A stretch of DNA of 21,008 bases from PGYU01 sp964637845 (GTDB taxonomy: Bacteria > Bacteroidota > Ignavibacteria > Kapaibacteriales > UBA2268). The notes under the pieces are model-generated. The model ran no database searches and was not told the origin of the DNA. It worked only from the letters and a program-made list of their open reading frames with translations. The translations under genes and the position numbers were made by a program. This document shows positions 1 to 7,393 of this stretch, piece after piece. How positions within the stretch are numbered: the first letter of the stretch is position 1; every line of letters starts with the position of its first letter. Location: positions 1 through 21,008 of the forward strand of contig CAZWXI010000056.1 in assembly GCA_964637845.1 (NCBI GenBank), in the 5' to 3' direction.

Positions 1-1
1 T

Positions 2-58
2 GCCATGCTAAGTAGCGATGTCATAACTGAAATCGTAACAATAATTCGATTTAAGTAA
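2..58 (+). CDS. C-terminal end of an upstream gene (partial)
   Basis: The only frame open from the left edge to a stop that sits just before a terminator reads 18 residues, AMLSSDVITEIVTIIRFK, ending in TAA. The hairpin terminator begins ten bases after the stop, which supports this being a real gene end. The short tail is too small to identify; a strand-like end finishing in a basic residue is compatible with a T9SS sorting domain, but that is a guess. Confidence 0.4.
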   Translation, partial: AMLSSDVITEIVTIIRFK

Positions 59-67
59 ATATTCCTC

Positions 68-99
68 AGCCCTTCCACCTGAAGGGCTTTTTTCTTTCT
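68..99 (+). terminator. Rho-independent terminator of the upstream gene
   Basis: A perfect 8-bp stem (AGCCCTTC at 68-75 and GAAGGGCT at 81-88) with a 5-base loop (CACCT) is followed by a T-rich run from 88. It directly follows the TAA at 56-58 and separates that gene from the NmrA-family gene. Confidence 0.85.
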
Positions 100-169
100 T
101 TATAAGGCGTATTGGTTCATTTTTACCCGCTCCAAAGATGAAAAATTATTTGTCATGACATATAAAATA

Positions 170-197
170 TTATCATACAGCATTCGTACTGTATAAA
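170..197 (+). promoter_or_regulatory. Putative sigma-70-type promoter for the NmrA-family gene
   Basis: A -35-like TTATCA (170-175, 4 of 6 matches to TTGACA) and a -10-like TATAAA (192-197, 5 of 6) are separated by 16 bases. Transcription would begin near 204, leaving about 50 bases of leader before the ATG at 257. The surrounding DNA is very AT-rich, so chance matches are likely. The inverted repeat in the spacer makes this candidate more attractive than its neighbours. Confidence 0.35.
175..194. promoter_or_regulatory. Inverted repeat, possible operator
   Basis: ATACAG (175-180) and CTGTAT (189-194) form a perfect 6-bp inverted repeat around 8 central bases. It lies almost exactly between the candidate -35 and -10 elements, where a dimeric repressor or MerR-type activator would bind. 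No regulator gene is visible nearby, so the partner is unknown. Confidence 0.3.
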
Positions 198-256
198 TAT
201 ATTTTTTGATATGTATAGATAATTATTTTTTTGTAATCAATATATAAGGAATTATT

Positions 257-1204
257 ATGAGTAGAATCATAGGAATTACCGGTGCTACCGGCTCTCAAGG
301 CGGAAGTCTTGCACGAGCAATTTTGAACGACCCTCAGAGCGACTTTAAAGTTAGGGCTGTTACACGTAACCCGCAATCTGAAAATGCCATTAAATTGGCA
401 GAAATGGGAGCGGAAGTCGTCCAAGCCGATTTGGATGATGTTAACAGCTTGCGAAATGCCTTCGATGGTGCTTACGGTGTATTCTGTCTTACAAATTTTT
501 GGGAGCATTCTTCACCGGAAAAAGAAATCGAACAAGCAGGAAATTTAGCTCAAGCATGCAAAGATACAGGTGTCAATCATGCTGTTTGGTCAACTTTCAA
601 TGATACACGAAAGTGGGTACCACTTGATGACGACCGTATGCCGACTTTGCAAGGGAAGTACAAAGTGCCTCATTTTGACTCCAAAGGGGAAGCGAATTTA
701 AAATTTGCTGAACTCGGAGTTCCGACCACATATTTACTGACTTCTTTTTATTGGGAAAATCTTATTTTCTTCGGAATGGGACCACAACGCGGACCTGATG
801 GAGTCTTGGGTATAACCATGCCCATGGGCGATAAAAAACTACCGGGTATATCGGCTGAAGATATTGGTAAATGTACGTACGGTATTTTCAAAAGAGGTGA
901 TACTTATATTAACAAATCAGTTGGAATTGCAGGCGAACATTTGACAGGGTACGAAATGGCTTCGGCTTTGACAAAAGCCGTCGGACAAACTGTACGCTAC
1001 AATGATGTGCCGGCAGATGTTTATCGCGGATTCGGGTTCCCAGGATCTGATGACTTGGGAAACATGTTCCAGTTCAAGCGTGACTTTAACGATATGTTCT
1101 GCGGCGAGCGTAATTTGGACGAATCGTATGCACTCAATCCCGATATACTTACTTTTGACAAATGGTTAAGTTTAAATGTATCAAGAATTGCGATTCCGGA
1201 ATAA
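257..1204 (+). CDS. NmrA/HSCARG-like NAD(P)-binding Rossmann protein
   Basis: The 315-residue product starts with a Rossmann beta-alpha unit carrying the dinucleotide-binding motif GATGSQG (residues 9-15). It continues with features of the atypical short-chain dehydrogenase NmrA family: an RxxTRNP-like second strand (about 33-38), an ADLDD segment (about 58-62) and a long C-terminal substrate region. Family members either reduce small molecules or act as NAD(P)H redox sensors without a catalytic Tyr-Lys pair, so this one may be a sensor or an oxidoreductase. Its length is normal for the family (about 300). The start is supported by AAGGA a few bases upstream. It stands alone, with terminators before and after it, and is probably cytosolic. 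The substrate cannot be told from the sequence. Confidence 0.85.
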   Translation: MSRIIGITGATGSQGGSLARAILNDPQSDFKVRAVTRNPQSENAIKLAEMGAEVVQADLDDVNSLRNAFDGAYGVFCLTNFWEHSSPEKEIEQAGNLAQACKDTGVNHAVWSTFNDTRKWVPLDDDRMPTLQGKYKVPHFDSKGEANLKFAELGVPTTYLLTSFYWENLIFFGMGPQRGPDGVLGITMPMGDKKLPGISAEDIGKCTYGIFKRGDTYINKSVGIAGEHLTGYEMASALTKAVGQTVRYNDVPADVYRGFGFPGSDDLGNMFQFKRDFNDMFCGERNLDESYALNPDILTFDKWLSLNVSRIAIPE

Positions 1205-1248
1205 TTTAAGATTTTAAAATCAATTACGATTTTAGATTTTTCTTTTTT

Positions 1249-1278
1249 AGGACAGGCACGTCAGTCTGTCCTTTTTTG
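1249..1278 (+). terminator. Rho-independent terminator after the NmrA-family gene
   Basis: AGGACAG (1249-1255) pairs with CTGTCCT (1266-1272) across a 10-base loop and is followed by six T residues (1272-1277). It lies 45 bases after the TAA of the NmrA-family gene. In the minus direction the stem is followed by A-rich DNA, so it should work only for plus-strand transcripts. Confidence 0.8.
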
Positions 1279-1290
1279 TTAATATATGAT

Positions 1291-1326
1291 GAACTCGCCC
1301 CGGCCCGCTCCAAAGGAGGTGGCAGA
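1291..1326. repeat. Probable copy of a dispersed FCB-group intergenic repeat
   Basis: This short GC-rich block in AT-rich DNA runs from GAACTCGCCCCGG into GCTCCAAAGGAGGTGG. Its core CTCC-AAA-GGAG is a small palindrome that extends, with one mismatch, to CCGCTCC/GGAGGTGG. From memory it resembles the very common intergenic element of Bacteroidota-type genomes of the form AACTCACCCCCGGCCCCTCC followed by AAAGGAGGGG. Here it abuts the stop codon of the minus-strand gene. Only one copy is seen in the window, so dispersal is inferred from prior knowledge, not shown. Confidence 0.4.
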
Positions 1327-1328
1327 TT

Positions 1329-2345
1329 TCATTTCCACGTTGTTGGGAGTTTACCCGTGAGGTATTCGTCTAACTCTGCGTATGTGAACTTGACTTGGAG
1401 CGTTGGCACGTTGTTTGTATCGAGCATAAGGAATGCGATTCCCTCGGGGAGGATGTAAAAGTTCTGGTTGCCGATTGTATTAACGGGTAGGTATTTAATG
1501 TTTTCGTCGCCGTATTTTTCGGCAAATCTGCCGTTAACAAGTTTTTGCCAATCGCCTTTCAGGATTTTGTCGGTAGTAATGAGCGCCTCTGAGTTGTTGT
1601 CGAAGTTAGCTATGAAATCGCCAATTTTTTCTGCTTCGCCGTCAGTTTTGATTGAGCCTTGCAGATGTACGCTAACGATGTTGCGGTCGTTCATTTTGAT
1701 GTCGGTCATAATCCTGTAATTTTTCTTTGGTGGGTTTTGGTTTTGGATATCATCGGCAATTGACTGGAATTGCTTGATGACTTCGTCGAGGTACTCTATG
1801 ACGGATTTATTGCCTGAGGCGATGAAACTGCCGACGTATTTTGCAACGGCGTCATCGAATAATTTATTGTCAATTTTGGGATAGTTTATCGTTATGTATA
1901 GGAGCATCCCGAAATCGGGTTTACGAACGTCGTTGCGTTTTGTAAAGAGTTCAATTTTCGTGGCGTCCTTGTAGTTTTCTCTGAGTGAAAACTGAACGTT
2001 GGTGTTGTTGAAATTGTTCTGATGTGAGCCATCGAAGTTCGAACCAGCAAGCACACCACTGAGATTTTCGATGGCTTCGGCGCCAACTCCGACTTCTTCG
2101 CCCATGATTTCAAAATACGCATATGTGCCGGCAAGGGTACTTCTACCGCCGAATTCTTTGGTTTCGGGGTTTTCTTTTATATAATAATTTCCGCGTAAAC
2201 CTCCTGCTTGGAAGGCGAGGTTCACGACCATGGTTTGTCTGCCGTATTTGCCTTCGTATCTTCTGTAGAAAGTTCCTTGTGCAAATGCGGCAAACTCTAC
2301 CGCTAGAAATATTGCTAAAATCAGTATTGTACGTGTTGTCAGCAT
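1329..2345 (-). CDS. Exported protein with a DUF3298/RsiV-like C-terminal domain
   Basis: The 338-residue protein begins with a clear signal peptide (basic start, hydrophobic residues about 6-20, AFAQG cleavage region), so it should be exported to the periplasm or surface. The N-terminal part has short beta-strand-like segments. Residues about 250-330 contain a pattern typical of DUF3298 (the fold of RsiV-like proteins): a lysine-rich helix ending in EKYG, then a strand FYILPEGIAFLMLD and a final VKFTYAELDEYL. In this family the domain often accompanies a DUF4163 region and binds ligands or peptidoglycan-like substrates, but no activity is assigned here. The start is supported by a minus-strand AGGAG (plus-strand CTCCT at 2354-2358) 8 bases upstream. 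It is transcribed alone, divergent from the protease gene. Confidence 0.75.
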   Translation of the reverse strand: MLTTRTILILAIFLAVEFAAFAQGTFYRRYEGKYGRQTMVVNLAFQAGGLRGNYYIKENPETKEFGGRSTLAGTYAYFEIMGEEVGVGAEAIENLSGVLAGSNFDGSHQNNFNNTNVQFSLRENYKDATKIELFTKRNDVRKPDFGMLLYITINYPKIDNKLFDDAVAKYVGSFIASGNKSVIEYLDEVIKQFQSIADDIQNQNPPKKNYRIMTDIKMNDRNIVSVHLQGSIKTDGEAEKIGDFIANFDNNSEALITTDKILKGDWQKLVNGRFAEKYGDENIKYLPVNTIGNQNFYILPEGIAFLMLDTNNVPTLQVKFTYAELDEYLTGKLPTTWK

Positions 2346-2583
2346 CTCAAAAACTCCTATTATGTAATATAATTTGACAAAACAATAAATTATTTTAATT
2401 CTTGTGACGAATGAAATAACTTTTCGGTATGAGATTTTTTCGTAAATTTGATTTTAAAAGTTTTTGATTTTACATTTTAAATTCATTTTGTTGAATTCTA
2501 TGATTAATCAAGGCTGATAGTAGTATTGAAGGTATTATCAAGAGGTTGACATAAATGTTTAATTTATTTTTTAGGGGTTTGAT
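2346..2583. other. Divergent intergenic region, no gene
   Basis: These 238 AT-rich bases separate the minus-strand DUF3298-like gene from the plus-strand protease gene and must hold both promoters. No convincing -35/-10 pair was found. A perfect TTGACA at 2546-2551 lacks a -10 at the right distance and would leave almost no leader. A 10-base direct repeat (TTTGATTTTA at 2447-2456 and 2463-2472) is present but could be chance in DNA of this composition. Confidence 0.6.
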
Positions 2584-5500
2584 ATGAAAAAAGTCTTACT
2601 TGCGGGACTAATCTTGGTCTTTGTGGCACAATTTCTATATTCCGAAGATGTGAATTTCGGATACGATGCAAACGGGAATAAGTATGTAAGAGGGGTGCTG
2701 AAACTCAAATTATCGGAAGAGGCATCAATCCGTTCGTTTACGATGTCGGGGAGTTCGCACTTGAACGAATTTACGGGAATTGCTTCAATTGACGACAAAT
2801 TGAGGGCTTTCGGAGCGTTCAAAGCAGAGCGTACTTTCGGGGAAATCCGCCCGAACTACAAACTTATAACGGAAGAAAACAGCGAGGAAGCAAACAAGTA
2901 CGCAAAGGTACTTGAGCGGTATTTAACCGTACATTTTGATGAATATGCGGACCACGCTGGGGTGATTGCGTCGCTAATGAATGACGATCACATCGAAATT
3001 GCCGAGCCCGTTTGGGTATATGAGGCGTTCAGTGTGCCGAATGACCCGTCCTACGGCGAGATGTTCCAATTTTCTCAAATACAAGCCCAACAAGCATGGG
3101 CTGTTCATAAGGGCGAAAACGGCGTTAAGCAAGTCGTCATTGGTATTCATGATTCGGGCGTGGAGTGGTTCCATCCTGATTTATTGCCGAACCTTTGGAT
3201 TAATGAAGCGGAATGGACGAATAAGAATGAGCCGATTTTTATTACTCAGGGTAATCGCTTGGTTATCAATCCTGCGGCTGTTGACGGCAGGGATACAGAT
3301 GGTAACGGCTATGTTGACGATGTTATTGGATACAATTTCTATACTGTTGATGGGACGCCTGCGAATGACCCGAACGGTTCTACCGCAAACAGGCACGGTA
3401 CGCACGTTGCAAGTATTGCCGCAGGTGCTACAAATAATGGCGTAGGTGTGGCTTCAATCAGTTGGAACGTGAAATTTGTCGGCACTAAGCATAGTCACAA
3501 TAGCTCGGGGCAGTATTTGTATAATGTTGACCAGGGGTTGATATATATGGGCGCAATCGGTGTTGACGTTATTAATATGAGTTGGGGTGGTGGCGGATTC
3601 TCCTATGTATTGCTGGATATTTTCAATTATCTAAATTCGCTGGGTATTACTTTAGTAGCCGCTGCGGGTAACGGTAATAACGACCATTTCTTCTTGCCTG
3701 CTTCTTATCCTCATGTAATATCAGTAGCTTCGGTTACCTCTCAGGATAGAAAGACTTATTATTCGACTTATGGTCATGCGGTTGACGTTGCGGCTCCGGG
3801 TGGAGACGTTACGGTTGACGGGGGGATTTTGGCGGCAGTGCCTTTCAAAACTTATGCAAGGTTCCAAGGTACTTCGATGGCGTCGCCTTTGGTGGCGGGG
3901 CTTGCGGGGTTGATTAAATCCTATCGTCCGAATTTGTCTCCTAAGGAAATCGCCCGACGTATCGCAGGTTCAGCGGAACCGATTGACGGGATTAACCCTT
4001 CCTTTGTCGGTAAATTGGGCGAGGGCAGAATTAATGCTTATCGTGCTTTGACCGGGAGTGATTTTACGTTCAGGAAACCTCTACGGCTTTACCCGCTGAA
4101 TAAACAAATTTTGGACGAAGACGGCAATAATTTAGTAGAGCCGGGCGAAGTTATAACTTTTAGAACCCTTATGGTGAATTTCAATAAGTTCCATGGCGCC
4201 GAGAATGTAATTTTCAGACTAAAATCGGATGACCCTGATATCATCGTTTATCCAGATTCTTGGGAAGGGTATATGCTCGCTGGCGATGACCAGATTATGC
4301 TCCAAAGTCGCATGAGAGCAGAAGTCAAAGCTACTGCAAAACCCAAAATTGCACGAGTTTATATACAAATCGAAACAGATGCTGAAATGCTGAACCCCGA
4401 TATTATCGAATTTGAAGTGATTATTGCGGGTGGGGTGCTGGTCTATCAGCCGCGAGCTGCCTCCAATTTCCAAAGTGGCGAATACTTTAAGCAGTACCTT
4501 GAAGCAAATAATTATGACGTGGTTTATACAAATAAAGCTCCTTCGACCTTCAACGGTTTCAAGGCAGTTTTCATCAGTTACGGGCATTATTCGGAAACTC
4601 CCGTATATACCCTGGCGCAAAATGAAGCGGCTAATATTTACTACTATTTAGGAAATGGAGGCAGGGTATATATCGAAGCATCGAGCCATTTCTCGCAACA
4701 GTTCTACGGTACGCTTGGCTTTGGTTCCTACATGGGCTATTTATTTGGTTTGCAACAGGCTCAATATTCATCAGGCGCAAATCCGATAAGCCAGTTCAGA
4801 GGAATGTCAGGAACATTTGCTCAAGGGCTTACGTTTTTCAGCACGACTCAACCGCTTACTACACAAACGGACAGGTTTGTGCCGAATGCTTCAATGGGCG
4901 GGTTCGCACTATTCGAAAATGCCGGATGGGGAAATGCTGTGATAGCTTGCAACAGCCCATCGGGTCATAGGACGGTAATTTCGAGCTACTCTTTGGGTAA
5001 ACTTGTTGATGCGTCTTGTCCATCGAAACGTGACGTGGTGATGGCGAAAATACTCGAGTTCTTCGGACTTACTCCGCCGATTGTAGTCGAGGTACCGGAT
5101 TTGACGACATGCCAAGGCGCCCCTGTCGTAATTGGCGAAAATTTCGCGACCGATTGCATGACTGGCGTGTTCAAGAATATGGCAGTTAGTGGTGGCTCAG
5201 GTAATTTCAGGTATAGTTGGCACCCTTCGACGTCGCTTTCGAGTGCAACCGTAGCAACGCCAACGGTGGTAAATCCCGTAAATAGTGTTACCTACACGCT
5301 TACTGTTACCGATATCATTTCGGGTGCCGTCGGAACAGGCAAAATGCATCTGACGGTAATGAGAGCGCCCACGGTTAATATTCCTATGACCCGAACCATA
5401 CCGAATAGCACTGTTTTTAATCTTTACAGCTTAATTACAAATTACAGTGCTGATGTAAGCTACTATTGGTACACGGACAGAGGCGTATTACTGAGTTATG

Positions 5501-5904
5501 CTCAAGCAAGCAATTGGTTGGCAAGACCGGGTATATATCGTCTTGATGTGGTGGGAGTAAGTGCCGATGGTTGTAGTAGCTCGCCCAGAAGAATCATTAT
5601 CACAGTGCCGTTCCGCAAGGGAGCCGTTGAGGACTATATAGCGGGCGATAACGGCTATATCGCAATGCTTGCTTATCCTAATCCTGTTAACGACGTGATA
5701 AACATATCGGCTCAATTTGGTGCTGAAAGTATTTCAACACTTAAAATCATGAATATTGCAGGCGATTTGTTGCTGACAGTTAATTTTAAATCATCGCTCT
5801 GGCTTGATGAGCAAATTAATCTCGGTAATTATTCCGCAGGCACTTATATTATTGTACTCGAAAACGAGTTTGATAAAGTGTCAAGCAAAATAATCAAAAA
5901 ATAG
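2584..5904 (+). CDS. Secreted subtilisin-family (S8) serine protease with T9SS sorting domain
   Basis: This 1106-residue extracellular protease has a signal peptide (residues 1-20) and a prodomain-like region (about 21-150). The S8 catalytic domain spans about 160-480, with Asp190 in HDSGV, His271 in RHGTH, oxyanion Asn363 in AAGNGN and Ser431 in GTSMASP. An insertion reading DTDGNGYVDD (237-246) looks like a calcium-binding loop. After the protease come a beta-rich segment with a second Asp-rich loop (511-522), a region of about 617-830 with alternating strands and helices that looks Rossmann-like, and a PKD/Ig-like module (about 840-925). The last 77 residues form a T9SS type A sorting domain beginning AYPNPVNDVINIS and ending KIIKK. 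AGGGG six bases before the ATG supports the start. It would be carried across the outer membrane by T9SS and anchored or released. Substrates are unknown. Confidence 0.92.
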   Translation: MKKVLLAGLILVFVAQFLYSEDVNFGYDANGNKYVRGVLKLKLSEEASIRSFTMSGSSHLNEFTGIASIDDKLRAFGAFKAERTFGEIRPNYKLITEENSEEANKYAKVLERYLTVHFDEYADHAGVIASLMNDDHIEIAEPVWVYEAFSVPNDPSYGEMFQFSQIQAQQAWAVHKGENGVKQVVIGIHDSGVEWFHPDLLPNLWINEAEWTNKNEPIFITQGNRLVINPAAVDGRDTDGNGYVDDVIGYNFYTVDGTPANDPNGSTANRHGTHVASIAAGATNNGVGVASISWNVKFVGTKHSHNSSGQYLYNVDQGLIYMGAIGVDVINMSWGGGGFSYVLLDIFNYLNSLGITLVAAAGNGNNDHFFLPASYPHVISVASVTSQDRKTYYSTYGHAVDVAAPGGDVTVDGGILAAVPFKTYARFQGTSMASPLVAGLAGLIKSYRPNLSPKEIARRIAGSAEPIDGINPSFVGKLGEGRINAYRALTGSDFTFRKPLRLYPLNKQILDEDGNNLVEPGEVITFRTLMVNFNKFHGAENVIFRLKSDDPDIIVYPDSWEGYMLAGDDQIMLQSRMRAEVKATAKPKIARVYIQIETDAEMLNPDIIEFEVIIAGGVLVYQPRAASNFQSGEYFKQYLEANNYDVVYTNKAPSTFNGFKAVFISYGHYSETPVYTLAQNEAANIYYYLGNGGRVYIEASSHFSQQFYGTLGFGSYMGYLFGLQQAQYSSGANPISQFRGMSGTFAQGLTFFSTTQPLTTQTDRFVPNASMGGFALFENAGWGNAVIACNSPSGHRTVISSYSLGKLVDASCPSKRDVVMAKILEFFGLTPPIVVEVPDLTTCQGAPVVIGENFATDCMTGVFKNMAVSGGSGNFRYSWHPSTSLSSATVATPTVVNPVNSVTYTLTVTDIISGAVGTGKMHLTVMRAPTVNIPMTRTIPNSTVFNLYSLITNYSADVSYYWYTDRGVLLSYAQASNWLARPGIYRLDVVGVSADGCSSSPRRIIITVPFRKGAVEDYIAGDNGYIAMLAYPNPVNDVINISAQFGAESISTLKIMNIAGDLLLTVNFKSSLWLDEQINLGNYSAGTYIIVLENEFDKVSSKIIKK

Positions 5905-5928
5905 TTTTAACATAGACCTCCTCGTAAT

Positions 5929-5958
5929 AGCTCCTGTTTTCGGATGGGAGCTTTTTTG
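5929..5958 (+). terminator. Rho-independent terminator after the S8 protease gene
   Basis: AGCTCC (5929-5934) pairs with GGAGCT (5947-5952), with an additional T-G pair at the loop side, and six T residues follow (5952-5957). It lies 24 bases after the stop of the protease and isolates it from the AEP operon. Confidence 0.8.
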
Positions 5959-5996
5959 TTAATTAAATTTCAAGTTTGGTTAATATTTCTTAACTT

Positions 5997-6029
5997 ATTG
6001 GATTATATGAAATTAAATATTTATTTTTG
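5997..6029 (+). promoter_or_regulatory. Possible promoter of the AEP operon (weak)
   Basis: The leader of the operon contains TATTTTTG (6022-6029), which fits the Bacteroidota -7 consensus TAnnTTTG, 21 bases after ATTG (5997-6000; consensus TTTG). A second TATTTTTG at 6038-6045 is too near the ATG. No good sigma-70 pair is visible here. An imperfect dyad GTTAA/TTAAC (5979-5983 and 5990-5994) lies just upstream and could be an operator. The DNA is extremely AT-rich, so confidence is low. Confidence 0.22.
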
Positions 6030-6056
6030 GATTAATATATTTTTGGGAAGCCATAG

Positions 6057-7391
6057 ATGAATAATAAAAATGAAGGAGATATAAATCAATCTGAGCATCG
6101 AGTGTCTTGGTACGAGGCATTAGACAAAGCAACGAAAGCACTTCTTGCCGATGATGCGAAGTATTTTATTCATCAGTCATTGTCAACGCCTTGCATGAAT
6201 ATAGTCGAGGCGTGCGAAGGCATTTATTTGTATGATGGTACTGGCAGAAAGATAATGGATTTCCACGGCAATAACGTGCATCAGGTAGGCTATAGGAATC
6301 CGAAAGTAATTGCAAGCATAAAGGCACAATTGGACACATTGCCATTTTCACCACGGAGATATGCTAATCGCCCTGCAATGCAGCTTGCCAAACGGCTTTC
6401 GGAGTTAAGTTATGGAAACAGTAAGGTACTGTTTGCACCTGGCGGGACAAGTACCGTAGGCATCGCGTTGAAGTTAGCCCGAATTGCAACCGGACGGCAT
6501 AAGGTTCTGACTTTTTGGGATTCATTCCATGGCGCTTCGCTCGATGCCATTTCTGTGGGAGGCGAATCTCAATTTCGTAGCAATATTGGTCCATTGCTCT
6601 CCGGAGTGGAGCATGTACCGCCGCCGACTACGTACAGAAAGCTATGGGAATATGACGAAGACCACAATGCTTATGCCGATTATATCGAATATGTTGTCGA
6701 AAAGGAAGGTGATTTCGGGTGTTTCATAGGCGAAACTATCCGGAATACTGATGTGCAAATACCTTCGCTGAATTTCTGGGGGCGGGTACGTGATATTTGT
6801 ACAAAGCACGGTATAGTACTTATTTTGGACGAAATCCCGATTTGTCTGGGGCGGACGGGTAAGATGTTTGCTTACGAGCATTACGGGATTAAGCCCGATA
6901 TTTGCGTAATTGGCAAAGGGTTGGGCGGTGCAGCAATTCCGATTGCGGCTGTAATAGCAGATGCGAAATTAGATGTTGCAGAGCATATTTCCGTCGGGCA
7001 CTATACGCACGAGAAAAGTACTCTCGGTACGGTGGCAGGTCTGGCAGTGCTTGATTTCATCAAGGAGCGGAATTTGCTTGCTTACGTTGTTGAAATGTCG
7101 GAATATTATCATCTTCGCTTATCGGAATTAATGAGTAAATATGAGATTGTCGGCGATATAAGAGGTATTGGGTTGTTATGGGGCGTAGAAATTGTCCTGA
7201 ACAAAGGCAGTCGTGAGCGAGCAAGCGAGAAAGCCGAGCAAATCATGTATGAATGCCTCCGCAACGGGTTGAGTTTCAAAGTCTCGCAAGGTAATGTAAT
7301 TCAGTTATCTCCCCCTTTAATCATTTCAAAGGAACAATCCGAGATAGCTTTCGAAATTTTGGAAAATGCTATAAAAAAATATGAGGTGTAA
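6057..7391 (+). CDS. pbfA: (R)-1-hydroxy-2-aminoethylphosphonate ammonia-lyase, PLP-dependent
   Basis: The 444-residue protein is a class III aminotransferase-fold enzyme that matches the PbfA ammonia-lyase group rather than a true transaminase. Characteristic segments are IHQSLSTPC (38-46), DFHGNNVHQVGYRNP (68-82), SFHGASLDAISVGGE (156-170), LILDEIP with the PLP-ring Asp258, VIGKGLGG with the Schiff-base Lys287, and GHYTHEK after residue 310. PbfA converts (R)-1-hydroxy-2-aminoethylphosphonate to phosphonoacetaldehyde and ammonia, feeding a hydroxylated natural phosphonate into the AEP degradation path. The gene opens the operon and ends two bases before phnW, its usual partner, which strongly supports the assignment. 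It is cytosolic. A related transaminase activity cannot be fully excluded from sequence alone. Confidence 0.88.
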   Translation: MNNKNEGDINQSEHRVSWYEALDKATKALLADDAKYFIHQSLSTPCMNIVEACEGIYLYDGTGRKIMDFHGNNVHQVGYRNPKVIASIKAQLDTLPFSPRRYANRPAMQLAKRLSELSYGNSKVLFAPGGTSTVGIALKLARIATGRHKVLTFWDSFHGASLDAISVGGESQFRSNIGPLLSGVEHVPPPTTYRKLWEYDEDHNAYADYIEYVVEKEGDFGCFIGETIRNTDVQIPSLNFWGRVRDICTKHGIVLILDEIPICLGRTGKMFAYEHYGIKPDICVIGKGLGGAAIPIAAVIADAKLDVAEHISVGHYTHEKSTLGTVAGLAVLDFIKERNLLAYVVEMSEYYHLRLSELMSKYEIVGDIRGIGLLWGVEIVLNKGSRERASEKAEQIMYECLRNGLSFKVSQGNVIQLSPPLIISKEQSEIAFEILENAIKKYEV

Positions 7392-7393
7392 TT

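Noticed and set aside
1311..1330. AAAGGAGGTG as a ribosome binding site for a small plus-strand gene
   Set aside because: No start codon follows at a usable distance, and the downstream plus-strand frames are antisense to a convincing exported protein.
2123..2377. Plus-strand open frame across the start of the DUF3298-like gene
   Set aside because: It is antisense to a gene with a clear signal peptide and ribosome site, and its residue make-up looks non-coding.
2447..2472. Ten-base direct repeat TTTGATTTTA as a regulatory site
   Set aside because: It consists of A and T with a single G in a very AT-rich spacer, has no promoter context and is likely chance.
2546..2575. Perfect TTGACA upstream of the S8 protease gene as a promoter
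   Set aside because: No -10-like hexamer lies 15-19 bases downstream, and the resulting transcript would start almost at the ATG.
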